The notes below the pieces were generated by a model. The model saw nothing but the letters and a program-made list of their open reading frames with translations. It searched no databases and was not told where the DNA came from. The position numbers were made by a program, and so were the translations under genes. From an uncultured Bacilli bacterium (GTDB lineage: Bacteria > Bacillota_I > Bacilli_A > RF39 > UBA660), in assembly GCA_944329375.1 (NCBI GenBank), contig CALVIB010000005.1, positions 1-64,000 on the forward strand: a stretch of 64,000 bases of DNA. Direction: 5' to 3'. Positions 1-10,046 of the stretch are shown here, piece after piece (the stretch's first letter is position 1; each line of letters opens with the position of its first letter).

Positions 1-2486
1 ACAACACCTTGTTCAGTACCACAGTCATCTTCCTTAACAATAACATCTTGAACAACATCGACAAGTCTTCTTGTTAAATATCCAGCATCGGCTGTTTTTA
101 AAGCAGTATCAACGGCACCTTTACGAGTTCCGTGAGTTGATGTAAAGAATTCTGATACAGTAACACCTTCTGATAATGAAGATAATATTGGAATTTCAAC
201 ATAATCTCCATTTGGTTTACTCATGATACCACGCATACCAGCCATTTGTCCGTATTGGTCAATAGAGCCACGGGCTTTAGAATCAATCATCATAGTGATA
301 GAAGATTCTGGATTGGCTTTTAATCTTTTATCTAAGTCATCATATATTTTAGCTTTGGCATCAAACCAAGTTTGAATTACATTGTCATATCTTTCTTTAT
401 CAGTAATTAAACCACGTTTAAACTGTTTAGTAATAGTATCGATTTTTTTATTGGCTTCAGCAATAATTTCTCCTTTAACTGGACTTTCCTTTATATCATC
501 GATTGAAATACTAATTCCAGATAAAGTCGAATATTTAAATCCTAAATCTTTAATAGCATCAAGCATAACAGATGTTTCAGTTGTATGGTATCTTTTATAA
601 ATTTGAGCAATTAGTCTGACAATCGCACCTTTATTTAAAGCTTTAACTAAAGGCATTTTTTCTATTTCTTCTTTGATGTTTTTACCTTTATCAATAAAAT
701 ATTTAGCTGGAGTGCATTTAACAGCATTATCAACACTACTATCGTTTATATATTGGAATGTATCTGGGAAGACTTCATTAAAAATGATTTTTCCAGGTGT
801 TGTTACTAGATACTTATCCATGTATTTATCTGGGAATATTTTATGTTTAAATGATTTAACAGGTAAAGCAACACGAGTGTGCAATGTAATTTCTCTTCTT
901 TCGTAAGACATAATTACATCATCTGCATTTCTAAATACTCTACCTTCTCCTTCTAAGCCAGCTTTTTCCATAGTTAGATAATAGTTACCTAAAACCATAT
1001 CTTGACCAGGAGTGGCAATTGGAGAACCATCTTTTGGAGATAGGATATTATTGGCTCCTAACATTAATAATCTAGCTTCGGCTTGGGCAGATTCACTAAT
1101 TGGTACGTGAACAGCCATTTGGTCTCCATCGAAGTCCGCATTGAAGGCTGGACAAACTAGTGGATGAAGTCTAATAGCTTTACCTTCGATTAATTTTGGT
1201 TCAAAGGCTTGAATACCTAATCTATGTAAAGTAGGTGCACGGTTAAGTAATACTGGGTGCTCTTTAATAACTTCTTCAACAATATCCCATACACGTTCAT
1301 CTTGATTTTCAATCATTCTTTTAGCAGCTTTAATATTGCTTGCTATTTCTTTAGAAACTAAACCATGAATAACATGTGGTTTAAATAATTCTAAAGCCAT
1401 TTCTTTTGGAATACCACACTCATACATTTTAAGTGATGGTCCAACAACGATAACAGAACGGCCTGAATAATCAACACGTTTACCTAATAAATTTTGACGG
1501 AAACGTCCTTGCTTACCTTTTAACATGCTAGATAATGATTTTAATGGTCTATTACCTGGTCCAGTAATATTTTTACCACGCCTTCCATTATCAAATAAAG
1601 CATCAACAGCTTCTTGTAACATTCTTTTTTCGTTTTGAATAATGATAGAAGGTGCACCTAAATCAATTAATTTTTTTAATCTATTATTACGGTTAATAAC
1701 CCTTCTATATAAATCGTTTAAATCAGAAGTAGCAAACCTACCACCATCTAGTTGAATCATTGGTCTAAGCTCTGGTGGAATAACCGGTAAAGCTGTTAAA
1801 ATCATCCATTCAGGGCGATTACCTGATTCTAAGAAAGCATCTAAAACATCTAATCTTTTAATTAAACGAATACGTTTTTGACTAGCAGAATCTTTTATTT
1901 CAGAGATTTCTTTTTTAATTTCATCTACTTCTTTTTGTAAATCTACTTCTTCTAATAATTCTTTAATAGCTTCGGCACCCATGCCAACTCTAAAGGTGTT
2001 TCCATATTTTTCATAGTAACTTCTATATTCTTTATCACTAATGGTTTGTTTTTTCTCAAGTGGAGTATCACCTGGGTCTAAAACAACATATGATACGAAA
2101 TATAATACTTCTTCTAATTCTCTTGGTGACATATCAAGAACTAGTCCCATTCTTGATGGCACACCTTTGAAAAACCAAATGTGTGATACTGGGGTAGCTA
2201 GTTCTATATGTCCCATACGTTCACGTCTAACTTTTGATTTAGTAACTTCAACGCCACATCTATCACATATGATATTTTTATATCTTAGTCTTTTATATTT
2301 ACCACAAGCACATTCAAAATCTTTAGTTGGTCCGAATATTTTTTCACAAAATAATCCATCACGTTCAGGTTTTAATGTTCTATAATTCATTGTTTCTGCT
2401 TTTTTTACTTCGCCATAAGACCATGAACGAATTTTTTCTGGTGAGGCAATGGCTATTCTTAATCCTTCAAAACTATTTGCATCCAT
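1..2486 (-). CDS. rpoC: RNA polymerase subunit beta' (3' part outside window)
   Basis: Largest catalytic subunit of RNA polymerase. About 828 codons are visible and the frame is open to base 1, so the C-terminal part lies outside the window. Seen: an N-terminal zinc-binding cysteine set (CACG near residue 59, CDRCG near residue 72), PVESPEG-partner regions typical of the family, and the magnesium-binding signature NADFDGDQM near residues 448-456. The ATG is preceded by GGGGAGGATAATTA. Its first base overlaps the rpoB stop (TAATG), so the two subunits are translationally coupled, as usual in this operon. Nothing suggests a split or inserted subunit in the visible part. Confidence 0.98.
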   Translation of the reverse strand, partial: MDANSFEGLRIAIASPEKIRSWSYGEVKKAETMNYRTLKPERDGLFCEKIFGPTKDFECACGKYKRLRYKNIICDRCGVEVTKSKVRRERMGHIELATPVSHIWFFKGVPSRMGLVLDMSPRELEEVLYFVSYVVLDPGDTPLEKKQTISDKEYRSYYEKYGNTFRVGMGAEAIKELLEEVDLQKEVDEIKKEISEIKDSASQKRIRLIKRLDVLDAFLESGNRPEWMILTALPVIPPELRPMIQLDGGRFATSDLNDLYRRVINRNNRLKKLIDLGAPSIIIQNEKRMLQEAVDALFDNGRRGKNITGPGNRPLKSLSSMLKGKQGRFRQNLLGKRVDYSGRSVIVVGPSLKMYECGIPKEMALELFKPHVIHGLVSKEIASNIKAAKRMIENQDERVWDIVEEVIKEHPVLLNRAPTLHRLGIQAFEPKLIEGKAIRLHPLVCPAFNADFDGDQMAVHVPISESAQAEARLLMLGANNILSPKDGSPIATPGQDMVLGNYYLTMEKAGLEGEGRVFRNADDVIMSYERREITLHTRVALPVKSFKHKIFPDKYMDKYLVTTPGKIIFNEVFPDTFQYINDSSVDNAVKCTPAKYFIDKGKNIKEEIEKMPLVKALNKGAIVRLIAQIYKRYHTTETSVMLDAIKDLGFKYSTLSGISISIDDIKESPVKGEIIAEANKKIDTITKQFKRGLITDKERYDNVIQTWFDAKAKIYDDLDKRLKANPESSITMMIDSKARGSIDQYGQMAGMRGIMSKPNGDYVEIPILSSLSEGVTVSEFFTSTHGTRKGAVDTALKTADAGYLTRRLVDVVQDVIVKEDDCGTEQGV

Positions 2487-5400
2487 TAATTATCCTCCCC
2501 TTCCAAACTTTTTAATTCTTCATCAGTTGGCTCTTTATCTTCATCAGTTTCTTCAAAATCATCTAATTCGTTTTCAAGTTCACTAGGTGTTTTTTCTAAA
2601 TTGTTTTTAGCATTTTCGTTTGCTTCTTTTTCTTTTAAAATTTCACTTTCCAAATCGGTATCTGGAACATAGCTATCTTTTTCAGCTTCTTCTAGTTCTT
2701 TTAGTTCTACATATTTTCCATCTTTATTTAAAACAGTAATATCTAAACCTAAAGCTTGGAATTCTTTAATTACTACTCTAAAGCTTTCTGGAACACTAGG
2801 TTTTGGTAAATCTTCGCCTTTAACTAATGCTTCGTAAACTCTTACACGGCCTGTAACATCATCAGATTTAACAGTCATCATTTCTTGTAAAATATGAGCT
2901 GCACCATATGCATATAATGCCCAAACTTCCATTTCTCCGAAACGTTGTCCACCAAATTGAGCTTTACCACCTAGAGGTTGTTGGGTAACTAATGAATATG
3001 GTCCTGTTGACCTTGCGTGTAATTTATCATCAACCATGTGGTCAAGTTTAATCATGTACATAACACCAACGCTGATTCTATTATCAAATCTTTCGCCTGT
3101 TCTACCGTCATATAACCACATTTTACCATCTTTGTCTAATCCAGCTTCTTCTAAAGCATCGACAATTTCTTCACGGGTAGCCCCATCGAATACTGGGGTA
3201 GCTACATGAATGCCTAATGTTTTAGCGGCCATACCTAAATGTAATTCTAAGATTTGTCCTAAATTCATACGAGATGGTACACCAAGTGGGTTAAGTAAAA
3301 TATCAACTGTTCTACCATTTTTATCGTATGGCATATCTTCTTCTGGAAGGACTAATGAAACAACACCTTTATTTCCATGACGACCAGAAATTTTATCTCC
3401 AACACCGATTTTACGTTTTTGAGCAATATATACTCTAACTTTTTTACTTACACCAGCAGGAAGTTCATCACTATCTTCTTTAGTTAAAATTTGAACATCA
3501 TGAACAATTCCTCCACCACCGTGTTGAACTCTTAAAGATGTGTCTCTTACTTCTCTTGTTTTTTCTCCGAAAATAGCATGTAATAATTTTTCTTCTGAAG
3601 TTAGTTCAGCCATACCTTTTGGTGTTACTTTTCCTACTAAGATATCGTCATCTTTAACTTCAGTACCGATTCTGATGATACCATTTTCATCTAGGTTTTT
3701 ACGAGCTTCTTCTGAAACATTTGGAATGTCTCTTGTAAATTCTTCTGCTCCTAGTTTTGTATCCCTACATTCTATTTCATAATCTTTAATATGAATTGAT
3801 GTAAACACATCATCATTAACTAATCTTTCATTTAAGATAACAGCATCTTCATAGTTATAACCATCATAGTTGACAAAGGCAATAGTCAAGTTTTTACCTA
3901 AAGCCATTTCTCCATCATCGGTTGATGGTCCATCGGCAATAACAACGCCAACTTTAACTTTATCGCCTTTTCTAACAATAGGTTTTTGGTGGTAACATGT
4001 TCCCATATTACTTCTTTCAAAACCTTCTAAGTAATATGTATCAGTACCTTTAGCATTTTTGATAATTATCTTTCTTGCATCGACATAATCTACTACACCA
4101 TCGGCTTTAGCGCATATTACAACACCAGAATCTTTAGCTGCAATAGCTTCAATACCAGTTCCAACATAAGGTGCTTCAGCTTCTAATAATGGTATTGCTT
4201 GACGCTGCATGTTCGCACCCATCAAAGCTCTTTTACCATCATCGTGCTCAAGGAATGGAATTCCACTAGTTGTAATAGAAATTATCTGCTGTGGAGATAC
4301 ATCAACATAATCTATTTTTTCTTTTTCAATAATTAAATTATCATTTTGATATCTGACTGGAACTCTATCTTCTAAGATATTTCCTTCTTCATCAGATTTA
4401 ATGGTTGCAGGTGCGATATAATATTCTAATTCTTCATCAGCTGTCATATATTTAATTTCATCAGTTAATTTATTATTAACAACCTTACGATATGGAGTCA
4501 TTATAAATCCATATTCATTTACTTTCGCATAACTTGCTAAAGAAGTAATTAATCCGATATTAGGTCCTTCTGGAGATTCAACTGGACAAAGTCTACCATA
4601 ATGTGATGGGTTAACGTCACGAACTTCCATTCCAGCTCTATCTTTAGAAAGTCCACCAGGTCCTAATGAAGATAATCTTCTTTTATGTGTAAGTTCAGCA
4701 ATTGGATTAATTTGGTCCATGAACTGAGATAATTGAGATGAACCAAAGAACTCTTTAATGGCTGCTGTTAATGGTCTAATATTAATTAAACTTTTTGGAG
4801 TGACTTCAGCTATATCTTGAGTACTCATTCTATCTCTTATCATTCTTTCAATTCTACTGATACCTATTCTAAATTGGTTTTGTAATAATTCTCCAACTTG
4901 CCTTACACGTCTATTAGATAAGTGGTCTATTTCGTCAAATGAGCCAATTCCTTCTAATAGATTTAAGTAATATGAAAGTGATGCATAGATATCAGAAACA
5001 GTTAAACGTTTAATATCAATGCTTTGGTCATTACCAATTACTTTAACTACCTTTTCTGGATTTACTTTAGAATACACTTTGACAATTTGAACATCGCCAT
5101 AAGTATCTAAATCATTGTTGATTAAAGCTTCTTTTTTACCATAACCTTCTTTAAAGATAGGTTTTAATTTTTCTAATACTTCTTTAGTAATCAGTTCCCC
5201 ATTTTTTATAATTACTTCATCATCAACTTTGATATCTTCGGCTATTTTACATCCTAATAATCTGTCAGTTATATTTAATTTTTTATTAAATTTATAACGT
5301 CCAACTTTAGCCAAATCATATCTAAATGCATCAAAGAATCTTGTGATTAATTGGTTTTTCGCACTTTCTAAAGTACTAGGCTCTCCTGGTCTTAATTTAG

Positions 5401-6115
5401 AATGGATATCAATTAAAGCTTCATCGGTGTTTTTGTTAGTGTCTTTTTCAATTGTTTTGATTAGATAATCATCTTCTCCAAATAAATCTAAAATATCACT
5501 ATCACTAGATAAACCGATTGCTCTAAGTAAAGTTGTTACAGGAACTTTTCTCGTTCTATCAATACGTACATAAATAATATCGCGAGCATCTGTTTCAAAT
5601 TCTAACCAAGTACCTCTTGTTGGAATAATTTGTGCTCCAACTGTTACTCTACCATTTTTTTTGTCTACTTCTTTTCCGAAATAAACAGATGGTGAACGAA
5701 CTAATTGTGAAACGATAACGCGCTCTGCTCCATTGACAATGAAAGCTCCGCTATCAGTCATAACTGGCATGTCACCTAGATAAATTTCTTGTTCTTTTAC
5801 TTCACCTGTTTCAACATTGAAAAGTCTAGCTTCTACTTTTAGTGGCGCAGCATAAGTAGAATATCTTTCTTTACATTGTTTGATGGTGTGTCTTGGTTCA
5901 TCAAAGCTATATTCGCCAAATTCTAATGACAAATTACCAGTGAAACTCTCCACTGGAAAAATATCATCGAATACCTCTTTAATACCCTCTGTAATAAACC
6001 AATTATAAGAATCTTTTTGAATTTCTAACAAGTTGTTTAATTCAATTGCATTTTTGGTTTTACCGTAATTTCTTCTCTCTCTTTTACCATTGATTTTTTG
6101 AATTTTGTATGCCAA
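2486..6115 (-). CDS. rpoB: RNA polymerase subunit beta, TTG start
   Basis: Catalytic beta subunit, about 1209 residues. The rifampicin-pocket segment is present around residues 465-540 (SQLSQFMDQ, then [14 protein letters not shown] and [13 protein letters not shown]) and looks wild type; C-terminal clamp motifs such as [19 protein letters not shown] are present, followed by an acidic tail rich in Asp/Glu. A GTG at 6124 is in frame but forms part of the ribosome site AGGGGTGA; the TTG at 6115 lies five bases after that site and is preferred. Stop overlaps the rpoC start. It has its own promoter just upstream, separating it from the methyltransferase gene. Confidence 0.97.
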   Translation of the reverse strand: MAYKIQKINGKRERRNYGKTKNAIELNNLLEIQKDSYNWFITEGIKEVFDDIFPVESFTGNLSLEFGEYSFDEPRHTIKQCKERYSTYAAPLKVEARLFNVETGEVKEQEIYLGDMPVMTDSGAFIVNGAERVIVSQLVRSPSVYFGKEVDKKNGRVTVGAQIIPTRGTWLEFETDARDIIYVRIDRTRKVPVTTLLRAIGLSSDSDILDLFGEDDYLIKTIEKDTNKNTDEALIDIHSKLRPGEPSTLESAKNQLITRFFDAFRYDLAKVGRYKFNKKLNITDRLLGCKIAEDIKVDDEVIIKNGELITKEVLEKLKPIFKEGYGKKEALINNDLDTYGDVQIVKVYSKVNPEKVVKVIGNDQSIDIKRLTVSDIYASLSYYLNLLEGIGSFDEIDHLSNRRVRQVGELLQNQFRIGISRIERMIRDRMSTQDIAEVTPKSLINIRPLTAAIKEFFGSSQLSQFMDQINPIAELTHKRRLSSLGPGGLSKDRAGMEVRDVNPSHYGRLCPVESPEGPNIGLITSLASYAKVNEYGFIMTPYRKVVNNKLTDEIKYMTADEELEYYIAPATIKSDEEGNILEDRVPVRYQNDNLIIEKEKIDYVDVSPQQIISITTSGIPFLEHDDGKRALMGANMQRQAIPLLEAEAPYVGTGIEAIAAKDSGVVICAKADGVVDYVDARKIIIKNAKGTDTYYLEGFERSNMGTCYHQKPIVRKGDKVKVGVVIADGPSTDDGEMALGKNLTIAFVNYDGYNYEDAVILNERLVNDDVFTSIHIKDYEIECRDTKLGAEEFTRDIPNVSEEARKNLDENGIIRIGTEVKDDDILVGKVTPKGMAELTSEEKLLHAIFGEKTREVRDTSLRVQHGGGGIVHDVQILTKEDSDELPAGVSKKVRVYIAQKRKIGVGDKISGRHGNKGVVSLVLPEEDMPYDKNGRTVDILLNPLGVPSRMNLGQILELHLGMAAKTLGIHVATPVFDGATREEIVDALEEAGLDKDGKMWLYDGRTGERFDNRISVGVMYMIKLDHMVDDKLHARSTGPYSLVTQQPLGGKAQFGGQRFGEMEVWALYAYGAAHILQEMMTVKSDDVTGRVRVYEALVKGEDLPKPSVPESFRVVIKEFQALGLDITVLNKDGKYVELKELEEAEKDSYVPDTDLESEILKEKEANENAKNNLEKTPSELENELDDFEETDEDKEPTDEELKSLEGEDN

Positions 6116-6185
6116 GTATTTCACCCCTATAAACTAGTTTTTAGATTTTTCATGTCTCTTTAAGAGTACATGTCGCCAATATATA

Positions 6186-6214
6186 ATTATAAAGATTTTG
6201 TTTCTAAAAGTCAA
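6186..6214 (-). promoter_or_regulatory. rpoB promoter and leader hairpin
   Basis: On the minus strand TTGACT, a 17-base spacer and TATAAT give a near-consensus vegetative promoter. The -35 box overlaps the last codon of the upstream methyltransferase gene. The leader that follows contains a hairpin (CATGT..CTCTT / AAGAG..ACATG, about 6145-6172) without a U run, so it may stabilise or regulate the rpoBC message. Confidence 0.85.
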
Positions 6215-6795
6215 CGCTTTTTCGCACATATTATGTAAAAACCTTTATTTTTTTTAACTACTTTAACATCATATGTTTTCTCTAAGTCTTTCGTTAAAGA
6301 TTTAGCGCCACTATTTTTATTAATCACAAGCCATAGTTCGCCTTTGTTTTTCAAATAGTCATTTGCTTTAAATAAAATTTCATATAAGATTTTTTTACCC
6401 ACTTTAATTGGTGGGTTTGTTATAATAAAATCATATTTTTTATCTACATTTTCATAGATATCACTTTTATATATATTTACATCAACGTTATTTATTTTGG
6501 CATTTTTTTTAGCTAAATTTAAAGCTCTTTCACTAATATCTATCATATCAACGTTAGCTGGAGTGTTTTTTTTAATGAAAATACCAATCGGCCCATAACC
6601 ACACCCAAAATCTAAGACATTTCCTTTAATTTGATTGGTATCTATATTTTCAAGTAAACTTCTCGTTCCAAAATCTAAACCTTTTTTGGAAAAAACACCA
6701 TTATCAACATAAAATTTCAATTTTAAATCTTTTACTATAACATCAATTATACGTTCATCACTTTTGACATAATCATTTGTAAAATAATGTGACAT
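6211..6795 (-). CDS. RsmC/YbxB-type class I methyltransferase
   Basis: A 194-residue SAM-dependent methyltransferase of the RsmC/RlmG superfamily, which methylate guanine N2 in rRNA. Seen: SAM-binding motif DFGCGYGPIG near residues 61-70, the acidic loop MIDIS near 83, and the catalytic NPPI near residue 127, the mark of N-methyltransferases acting on exocyclic amines. It is only the C-terminal catalytic half of the two-domain E. coli RsmC. Bacillus subtilis has the same gene (ybxB) in the same place between rplL and rpoB, which supports the call. Ribosome site AAAGGAGGG eight bases before ATG. The actual rRNA target cannot be told from sequence. Confidence 0.88.
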   Translation of the reverse strand: MSHYFTNDYVKSDERIIDVIVKDLKLKFYVDNGVFSKKGLDFGTRSLLENIDTNQIKGNVLDFGCGYGPIGIFIKKNTPANVDMIDISERALNLAKKNAKINNVDVNIYKSDIYENVDKKYDFIITNPPIKVGKKILYEILFKANDYLKNKGELWLVINKNSGAKSLTKDLEKTYDVKVVKKNKGFYIICAKKR

Positions 6796-6810
6796 ATTAC
6801 CCTCCTTTTT

Positions 6811-6843
6811 TAAATGGGTAAAGCCCGCACTTATAGTGCAGGC
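6811..6843 (-). terminator. terminator/attenuator after rplL
   Basis: On the minus strand GCCTGCAC pairs with GTGCGGGC around a five-base loop, followed by UUUACCCAUUU. It sits between rplL and the methyltransferase and would cut down read-through from the abundant ribosomal protein genes into ybxB-rpoB. The U run is interrupted, so partial termination is likely. Confidence 0.7.
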
Positions 6844-6857
6844 TCTTTAAATTATAA

Positions 6858-7226
6858 TTATTTAACTTCGACAGTTGCGCCAGCTTCTTCGAATTTAGCT
6901 TTTAATTCATCAGCTTCTGAAGATGGAATATTTTCTTTAACAGCTCCGCCGTTATCAGCAATATCTTTAGCTTCTTTTAATCCTAAACCAGTAACTTCTT
7001 TGATTAATTTGATAACTGGTAATTTGTTAGGACCAGCAGATGTTAATGTAACTGTAACAGTAGTTGGCCCAGCAGCTTCTTCACTAGCAGCAGGTGCGGC
7101 AGCAACAGCTACGGCAGATGGGTCTACACCAAATTCCTCCTTCATTGCTTCTACTAATTCCATAACTTCAAGCATACTCATTTCTTTTAAACCAGCGATA
7201 AATTCATCTTTATTAATTTTTGCCAT
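6858..7226 (-). CDS. rplL: Ribosomal protein L7/L12
   Basis: 122 residues, normal length. Forms the dimers of the ribosomal stalk that recruit elongation factors. N-terminal dimerisation helices (LKEMSMLEVMELVEAMKEEF), an Ala-rich hinge around residues 38-55, and the conserved C-terminal domain with GLGLKEAKDIADNGG. Lies 16 bases after rplJ in the same transcript, ribosome site AAAGGAATG. The balance with L10 is expected to be set by the leader upstream of rplJ. Confidence 0.98.
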   Translation of the reverse strand: MAKINKDEFIAGLKEMSMLEVMELVEAMKEEFGVDPSAVAVAAAPAASEEAAGPTTVTVTLTSAGPNKLPVIKLIKEVTGLGLKEAKDIADNGGAVKENIPSSEADELKAKFEEAGATVEVK

Positions 7227-7242
7227 TTATAATCATTCCTTT

Positions 7243-7743
7243 CTAATTTTCTTTTTTTTCTAAATCTTGTCTATATAAATCTAGACAAATTGATAAACTC
7301 TTAAGTGGGTAAATAAGTCCACTTGCAAGCATTGTAAGTAATCCTTCTCTTGATGGTAATTTTGATAATTCTGATAATTTATTTTCTTCAGTTTTTTCGC
7401 CATCAATTAAACCTACTTTAACAACTAAAGCTGGGTGCTTTTTTGCAAAGTCGTATAAAACTTTTACAGGAGCCACAGCATCATTACCAAAAGCAATAGC
7501 TTTAGGTCCTTTTAAATCATCGTTTAAATCTATTTTTAAAGTATCAAATGCTCTTTTAACTAATGTGTTTTTATAGATTTTAAATTCTGATTCGCTTTCT
7601 TTTAATTTTCTTCTTAATTCATTTGTTTCTAAAGCTGTTAATCCTTGATATTCAAATAAAATAGTAGCTGTAGAATTTTTTGTTTTTTCAGCGATTTCAT
7701 CGATGATTCCTTGCTTCTTATCTAAGATTTTTTGATTAGCCAA
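7243..7743 (-). CDS. rplJ: Ribosomal protein L10, TTG start
   Basis: 166 residues. Stalk base protein that binds 23S rRNA and carries the L7/L12 dimers. Seen: AEKTKNSTATILFEYQGLT near the N-terminus, then KIYKNTLVKRA and the helix that binds L7/L12 at the C-terminus. A GTG at 7752 is in frame but overlaps the ribosome site GGAAGGTG; the TTG at 7743, six bases behind it, gives the family-typical beginning Met-Ala-Asn-Gln-Lys and is preferred. Preceded by an L10 leader, so it is most likely autoregulated. Confidence 0.95.
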   Translation of the reverse strand: MANQKILDKKQGIIDEIAEKTKNSTATILFEYQGLTALETNELRRKLKESESEFKIYKNTLVKRAFDTLKIDLNDDLKGPKAIAFGNDAVAPVKVLYDFAKKHPALVVKVGLIDGEKTEENKLSELSKLPSREGLLTMLASGLIYPLKSLSICLDLYRQDLEKKEN

Positions 7744-7756
7744 GTTACGCACCTTC

Positions 7757-7872
7757 CTTTCTTTTTGCCGCTTAAAAAAGCTCCAGCTATTATGCCAGAG
7801 CGAAAAGACTTTTATTCAATGTCTCGGTAGGAAATTAAGCTTTAAGCACCTACTGTCTACGGCATAATTAAA
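7757..7872 (-). promoter_or_regulatory. L10 leader (rplJL autoregulatory mRNA)
   Basis: Untranslated leader of rplJL. On the minus strand it carries the conserved pieces of the Bacillota L10 leader: TGCCGTAGACAGTAGGTGC, then TTTCCTACCGAGAC, and a 3' hairpin GCTC..GAGC followed by six U. In the known family the L10(L12)4 complex binds the leader and represses the operon; the 3' hairpin plus U run has the form of an attenuator. Assignment is from recall of the B. subtilis leader; a covariance-model search was not possible. Confidence 0.85.
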
Positions 7873-7883
7873 CTAACAAATTC

Positions 7884-7912
7884 ATTATATCATAGCTTTA
7901 ATTAATTGTCAA
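7884..7912 (-). promoter_or_regulatory. rplJL promoter
   Basis: TTGACA, 17 bases, TATAAT on the minus strand: a perfect vegetative promoter. Its -35 box lies inside the last codons of rplA, so rplJL is transcribed separately from rplKA as well as by any read-through. Transcription would begin near 7877, right at the L10 leader. Confidence 0.9.
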
Positions 7913-8597
7913 AGCTAGATGGGTCTACTTTAATACCAGGTCCCATAGTTGCTGATAAAGAAATATTTTTAACATATGTTCCTTTAACAACACTTGGTTT
8001 AGATTTGATGATTAAAGTAACAAAGGTTTTAAGGTTATCAAGTAAATCTTCATCGCTAAATGAAACTTTACCAATTAAAGCATGTACATTACCGAATGAA
8101 TCAGTACGGTACTCTACTCTACCTTTTTTAACTTCTTCTACTGCTTTTTTAGTATCCATAGTTACAGTACCAGTTTTAGGGTTTGGCATTAAACCTTTTG
8201 GACCTAAGATACGTCCAATTTTACCTAAAGCAGGCATCATATCTGGTGTAGCTATTAAAGTATCGAAATCAAACCAGTTTTCTTTTTGGATTTTTTCAAT
8301 CATGTCAGTATCCCCAACATAATCAGCTCCAGCTTCTTTAGCTAATTTTGCAGCTTCACCTTTAGCGATAACTAAAACTTTTTTAGTTTTACCAGTTCCA
8401 TGTGGTAAAACAACAGCTCCTCTTAATTGTTGGTCAGCTTTTTTAGTATCTAAGTTTAAGTGCATAGCTACTTCTACTGATGCATCGAAAGAAGTATAAG
8501 AAGTTTCTTTAACTAATTTGACTGCTTCTTCTTTAGTGTAAAGTTTATGTTTGTCAATTTTTTTAGCTTCTTCTACGTATTTTTTACCTTTTTTCAT
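7902..8597 (-). CDS. rplA: Ribosomal protein L1
   Basis: 231 residues from the chosen start, the usual length for L1. It binds the E-site stalk of 23S rRNA and helps release deacylated tRNA; in bacteria it also represses its own mRNA. Seen: [41 protein letters not shown] and the C-terminal [11 protein letters not shown]. The frame is open 16 codons further up, but the ATG at 8597 follows AGGAGG at the right distance and gives the family N-terminus MKKGKKY. Downstream of rplK with a 54-base structured spacer. Confidence 0.97.
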   Translation of the reverse strand: MKKGKKYVEEAKKIDKHKLYTKEEAVKLVKETSYTSFDASVEVAMHLNLDTKKADQQLRGAVVLPHGTGKTKKVLVIAKGEAAKLAKEAGADYVGDTDMIEKIQKENWFDFDTLIATPDMMPALGKIGRILGPKGLMPNPKTGTVTMDTKKAVEEVKKGRVEYRTDSFGNVHALIGKVSFSDEDLLDNLKTFVTLIIKSKPSVVKGTYVKNISLSATMGPGIKVDPSSFDN

Positions 8598-8599
8598 TT

Positions 8600-8645
8600 T
8601 TTTACCTCCTTGTGGTTTTTGCGGATTATTCCTCCCACATAGCAT
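8600..8645 (-). promoter_or_regulatory. Structured rplK-rplA spacer, candidate L1 binding site
   Basis: The minus-strand spacer holds GTGGGAGG, a small GGAATAATCC hairpin and a closing CCAC just before the rplA ribosome site. The same GTGGGAG element occurs in the leader of rplK. L1 is known to bind mRNA copies of its rRNA target and repress rplKA; I infer such a site here. The element overlaps the rplA ribosome region, where repression would act. Confidence 0.5.
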
Positions 8646-8651
8646 GGGTTT

Positions 8652-9086
8652 TTAGTCTTCAATTTTAACGCCCATATTTAAAGCTGTACCTTCGATGATT
8701 TTCATTGCATCTTCGACAGTATAGCAATTTAAATCTGGTAATTTTGTTTCAGCAATTTCTCTTAATTTATCTTTAGATAAAGTTGCGACAGTTTCATTTT
8801 TACCATTAACTGAACCTTTTTTAATACCGCAAGCTTTTTTAATTAAGAAAGCTGCTGGTGGAGTTTTAACTACAAAGCTGAAACTTCTGTCTTCATTAAC
8901 TGTAATTTCAACTGGTAATATATCTCCCATCTTATCTCTTGTCGCTTCGTTGAATTGATTACAAAAATCTCCTAAATTAATTCCAGCAGGTCCTAAAGCT
9001 GTACCAACTGGTGGTGCTGGTGTTGCTTTTCCAGCAGGAATTTGGATTTTAATTTTCTTAATTTTATTAGTTGCATCTTTTGCCAC
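8652..9086 (-). CDS. rplK: Ribosomal protein L11, GTG start
   Basis: 144 residues. Binds the GTPase-associated centre of 23S rRNA and is needed for (p)ppGpp signalling on the ribosome. Seen: [23 protein letters not shown] with the conserved proline pair, then GVKIED at the end. Two in-frame GTG codons exist; the one at 9095 is part of the ribosome site AGGAGGTG, the one at 9086 lies eight bases behind it and gives the usual Met-Ala-Lys start. First gene of rplKA, own promoter and leader. Confidence 0.97.
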   Translation of the reverse strand: MAKDATNKIKKIKIQIPAGKATPAPPVGTALGPAGINLGDFCNQFNEATRDKMGDILPVEITVNEDRSFSFVVKTPPAAFLIKKACGIKKGSVNGKNETVATLSKDKLREIAETKLPDLNCYTVEDAMKIIEGTALNMGVKIED

Positions 9087-9113
9087 GAAAAACACCTCCT
9101 ATAATTTTTTTTC

Positions 9114-9163
9114 GTGGGTGGTTCCAATGATTATCCGCTTCATCTCATTTGGTAATCTCCCAC
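9114..9163 (-). promoter_or_regulatory. rplK leader, candidate L1 operator
   Basis: Between the promoter and rplK the minus strand folds into an outer stem GTGGG/CCCAC and an inner stem CCAAATG/CATTGG, with GATGAAGCGGATAA between them. The GTGGGAG and GATGA pieces resemble the L1 recognition motif in 23S rRNA and in other L11-L1 leaders. This is inference from motif recall. Confidence 0.5.
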
Positions 9164-9192
9164 ATCTATATCAAAAATAATATAGCGTATTA

Positions 9193-9221
9193 ATAATAGC
9201 ACAAATTCCTATTTTTGTAAA
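9193..9221 (-). promoter_or_regulatory. rplKA promoter
   Basis: TTTACA, 17 bases, TATTAT on the minus strand. It lies directly behind the nusG stop codon, so rplKA can be transcribed independently of secE-nusG. The predicted start near 9186 puts the candidate L1 operator at the beginning of the message. Confidence 0.8.
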
Positions 9222-9746
9222 CTAAGCTTTAGAAATTTGTGATAGTTCTAGTTCAACAGTTGTTTCTTGTCCAAATAAGTCGATAGATACTTCTAATTTG
9301 GCTTCTTTTAAGTCTACTGATTTTATAGTTCCAAACATTCCTTCAAATGGTCCAGAGATAACTTTAACTTTTTCTCCTTCTTTTAAATCATTTTCGGCAT
9401 CTAATCTACTCATACCCATTGAGCCTAATATTTTATCAACTTCAGCTGGCGTTAATGGGAAAGGTTTAGCTCCTTTTCCAGATGAGCCAATAAATCCAGT
9501 GACACCTGGTGTATTTCTAACAATAAACCAAGCTTCATCAGTCATTACCATTTCAACCAATATATATCCTGGGAATAGTTTTACTTTTTTTTCTTTTCCA
9601 TTATTATCTATTACTGTTTCTTCTGGAACAACCACTCTTAAGATATAATCTTCCATTCCCATTGAACTAGCGCGCATTTCTAATTTTTCTTTTACTTTAT
9701 TCTCATGCCCAGAATAAGTGTTTACAACATACCATTCTTTTTCCAT
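9222..9746 (-). CDS. nusG: Transcription antitermination/pausing factor NusG
   Basis: 174 residues. Binds the RNA polymerase clamp and controls pausing and coupling to translation. N-terminal NGN domain begins KEWYVVNTYSGHENKVKEKL, with FPGYILVEM and the NTPGVTGFIG loop; the C-terminal KOW domain (EGEKVKVISGPFEGMFGTI) binds S10 or Rho. Four bases after secE, ribosome site TTGGAGGGG. The secE-nusG-rplK order is the normal one. Confidence 0.98.
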   Translation of the reverse strand: MEKEWYVVNTYSGHENKVKEKLEMRASSMGMEDYILRVVVPEETVIDNNGKEKKVKLFPGYILVEMVMTDEAWFIVRNTPGVTGFIGSSGKGAKPFPLTPAEVDKILGSMGMSRLDAENDLKEGEKVKVISGPFEGMFGTIKSVDLKEAKLEVSIDLFGQETTVELELSQISKA

Positions 9747-9749
9747 TAA

Positions 9750-9944
9750 TTACCCCTCCAATAATGTTCTTACAAAAGCGATTATTACATCTGATAGCAT
9801 AAAGAATAATGAAAATATTATAATACATACTAATACAGCCACTGAATATTTAATCATTTCTTTTCTTTTTGGCCATCTTACTTTTTTAAATTCTGAACGT
9901 ATACCCGATACTTTTTTTTCTTTTTTTTCGGCTTTTTTTGCCAT
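9750..9944 (-). CDS. secE: Preprotein translocase subunit SecE
   Basis: 64 residues, single-span SecE of the short Gram-positive type. It stabilises SecY. The Lys/Glu-rich N-terminus (MAKKAEKKEKK) is followed by the conserved RSEFKKVRWPKRKEM amphipathic segment and one membrane helix at about residues 34-55. A GTG at 9953 is in frame, but the ATG at 9944 is correctly spaced behind AGTAGGTG. No rpmG (L33) gene precedes it, unlike in B. subtilis. Confidence 0.95.
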   Translation of the reverse strand: MAKKAEKKEKKVSGIRSEFKKVRWPKRKEMIKYSVAVLVCIIIFSLFFMLSDVIIAFVRTLLEG

Positions 9945-9985
9945 ATGATTCACCTACTTTAATTTTATGATTTTCTAAAATAAAA

Positions 9986-10028
9986 AACACTTCCTTGTGT
10001 TCATTTATAAATTACCACAATAAGTGTT
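9986..10028 (-). terminator. terminator overlapping the secE promoter
   Basis: On the minus strand AACACTT and AAGTGTT can pair around a 29-base loop containing a smaller hairpin, followed by TTTTTATTTT. It would end transcription from the GVRP-family gene ending at 10047. It overlaps the -10 box of the secE promoter, so it could also act as a short-leader attenuator. Confidence 0.5.
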
Positions 10029-10037
10029 TCTTGTCAA
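10009..10037 (-). promoter_or_regulatory. secE-nusG promoter
   Basis: TTGACA, 17 bases, TAATTT on the minus strand. It lies 65 bases in front of secE and just behind the upstream gene. Confidence 0.75.
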
Positions 10038-10046
10038 TATATTTAT

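Noticed and set aside
2041-2385. 114-residue ORF opposite rpoC
   Set aside because: Shadow of the conserved zinc-finger part of rpoC; no ribosome site and no family likeness.
6814-7263. 149-residue ORF opposite rplL
   Set aside because: Exact mirror of rplL with low-complexity Ala/Ser/Thr sequence; no ribosome site.
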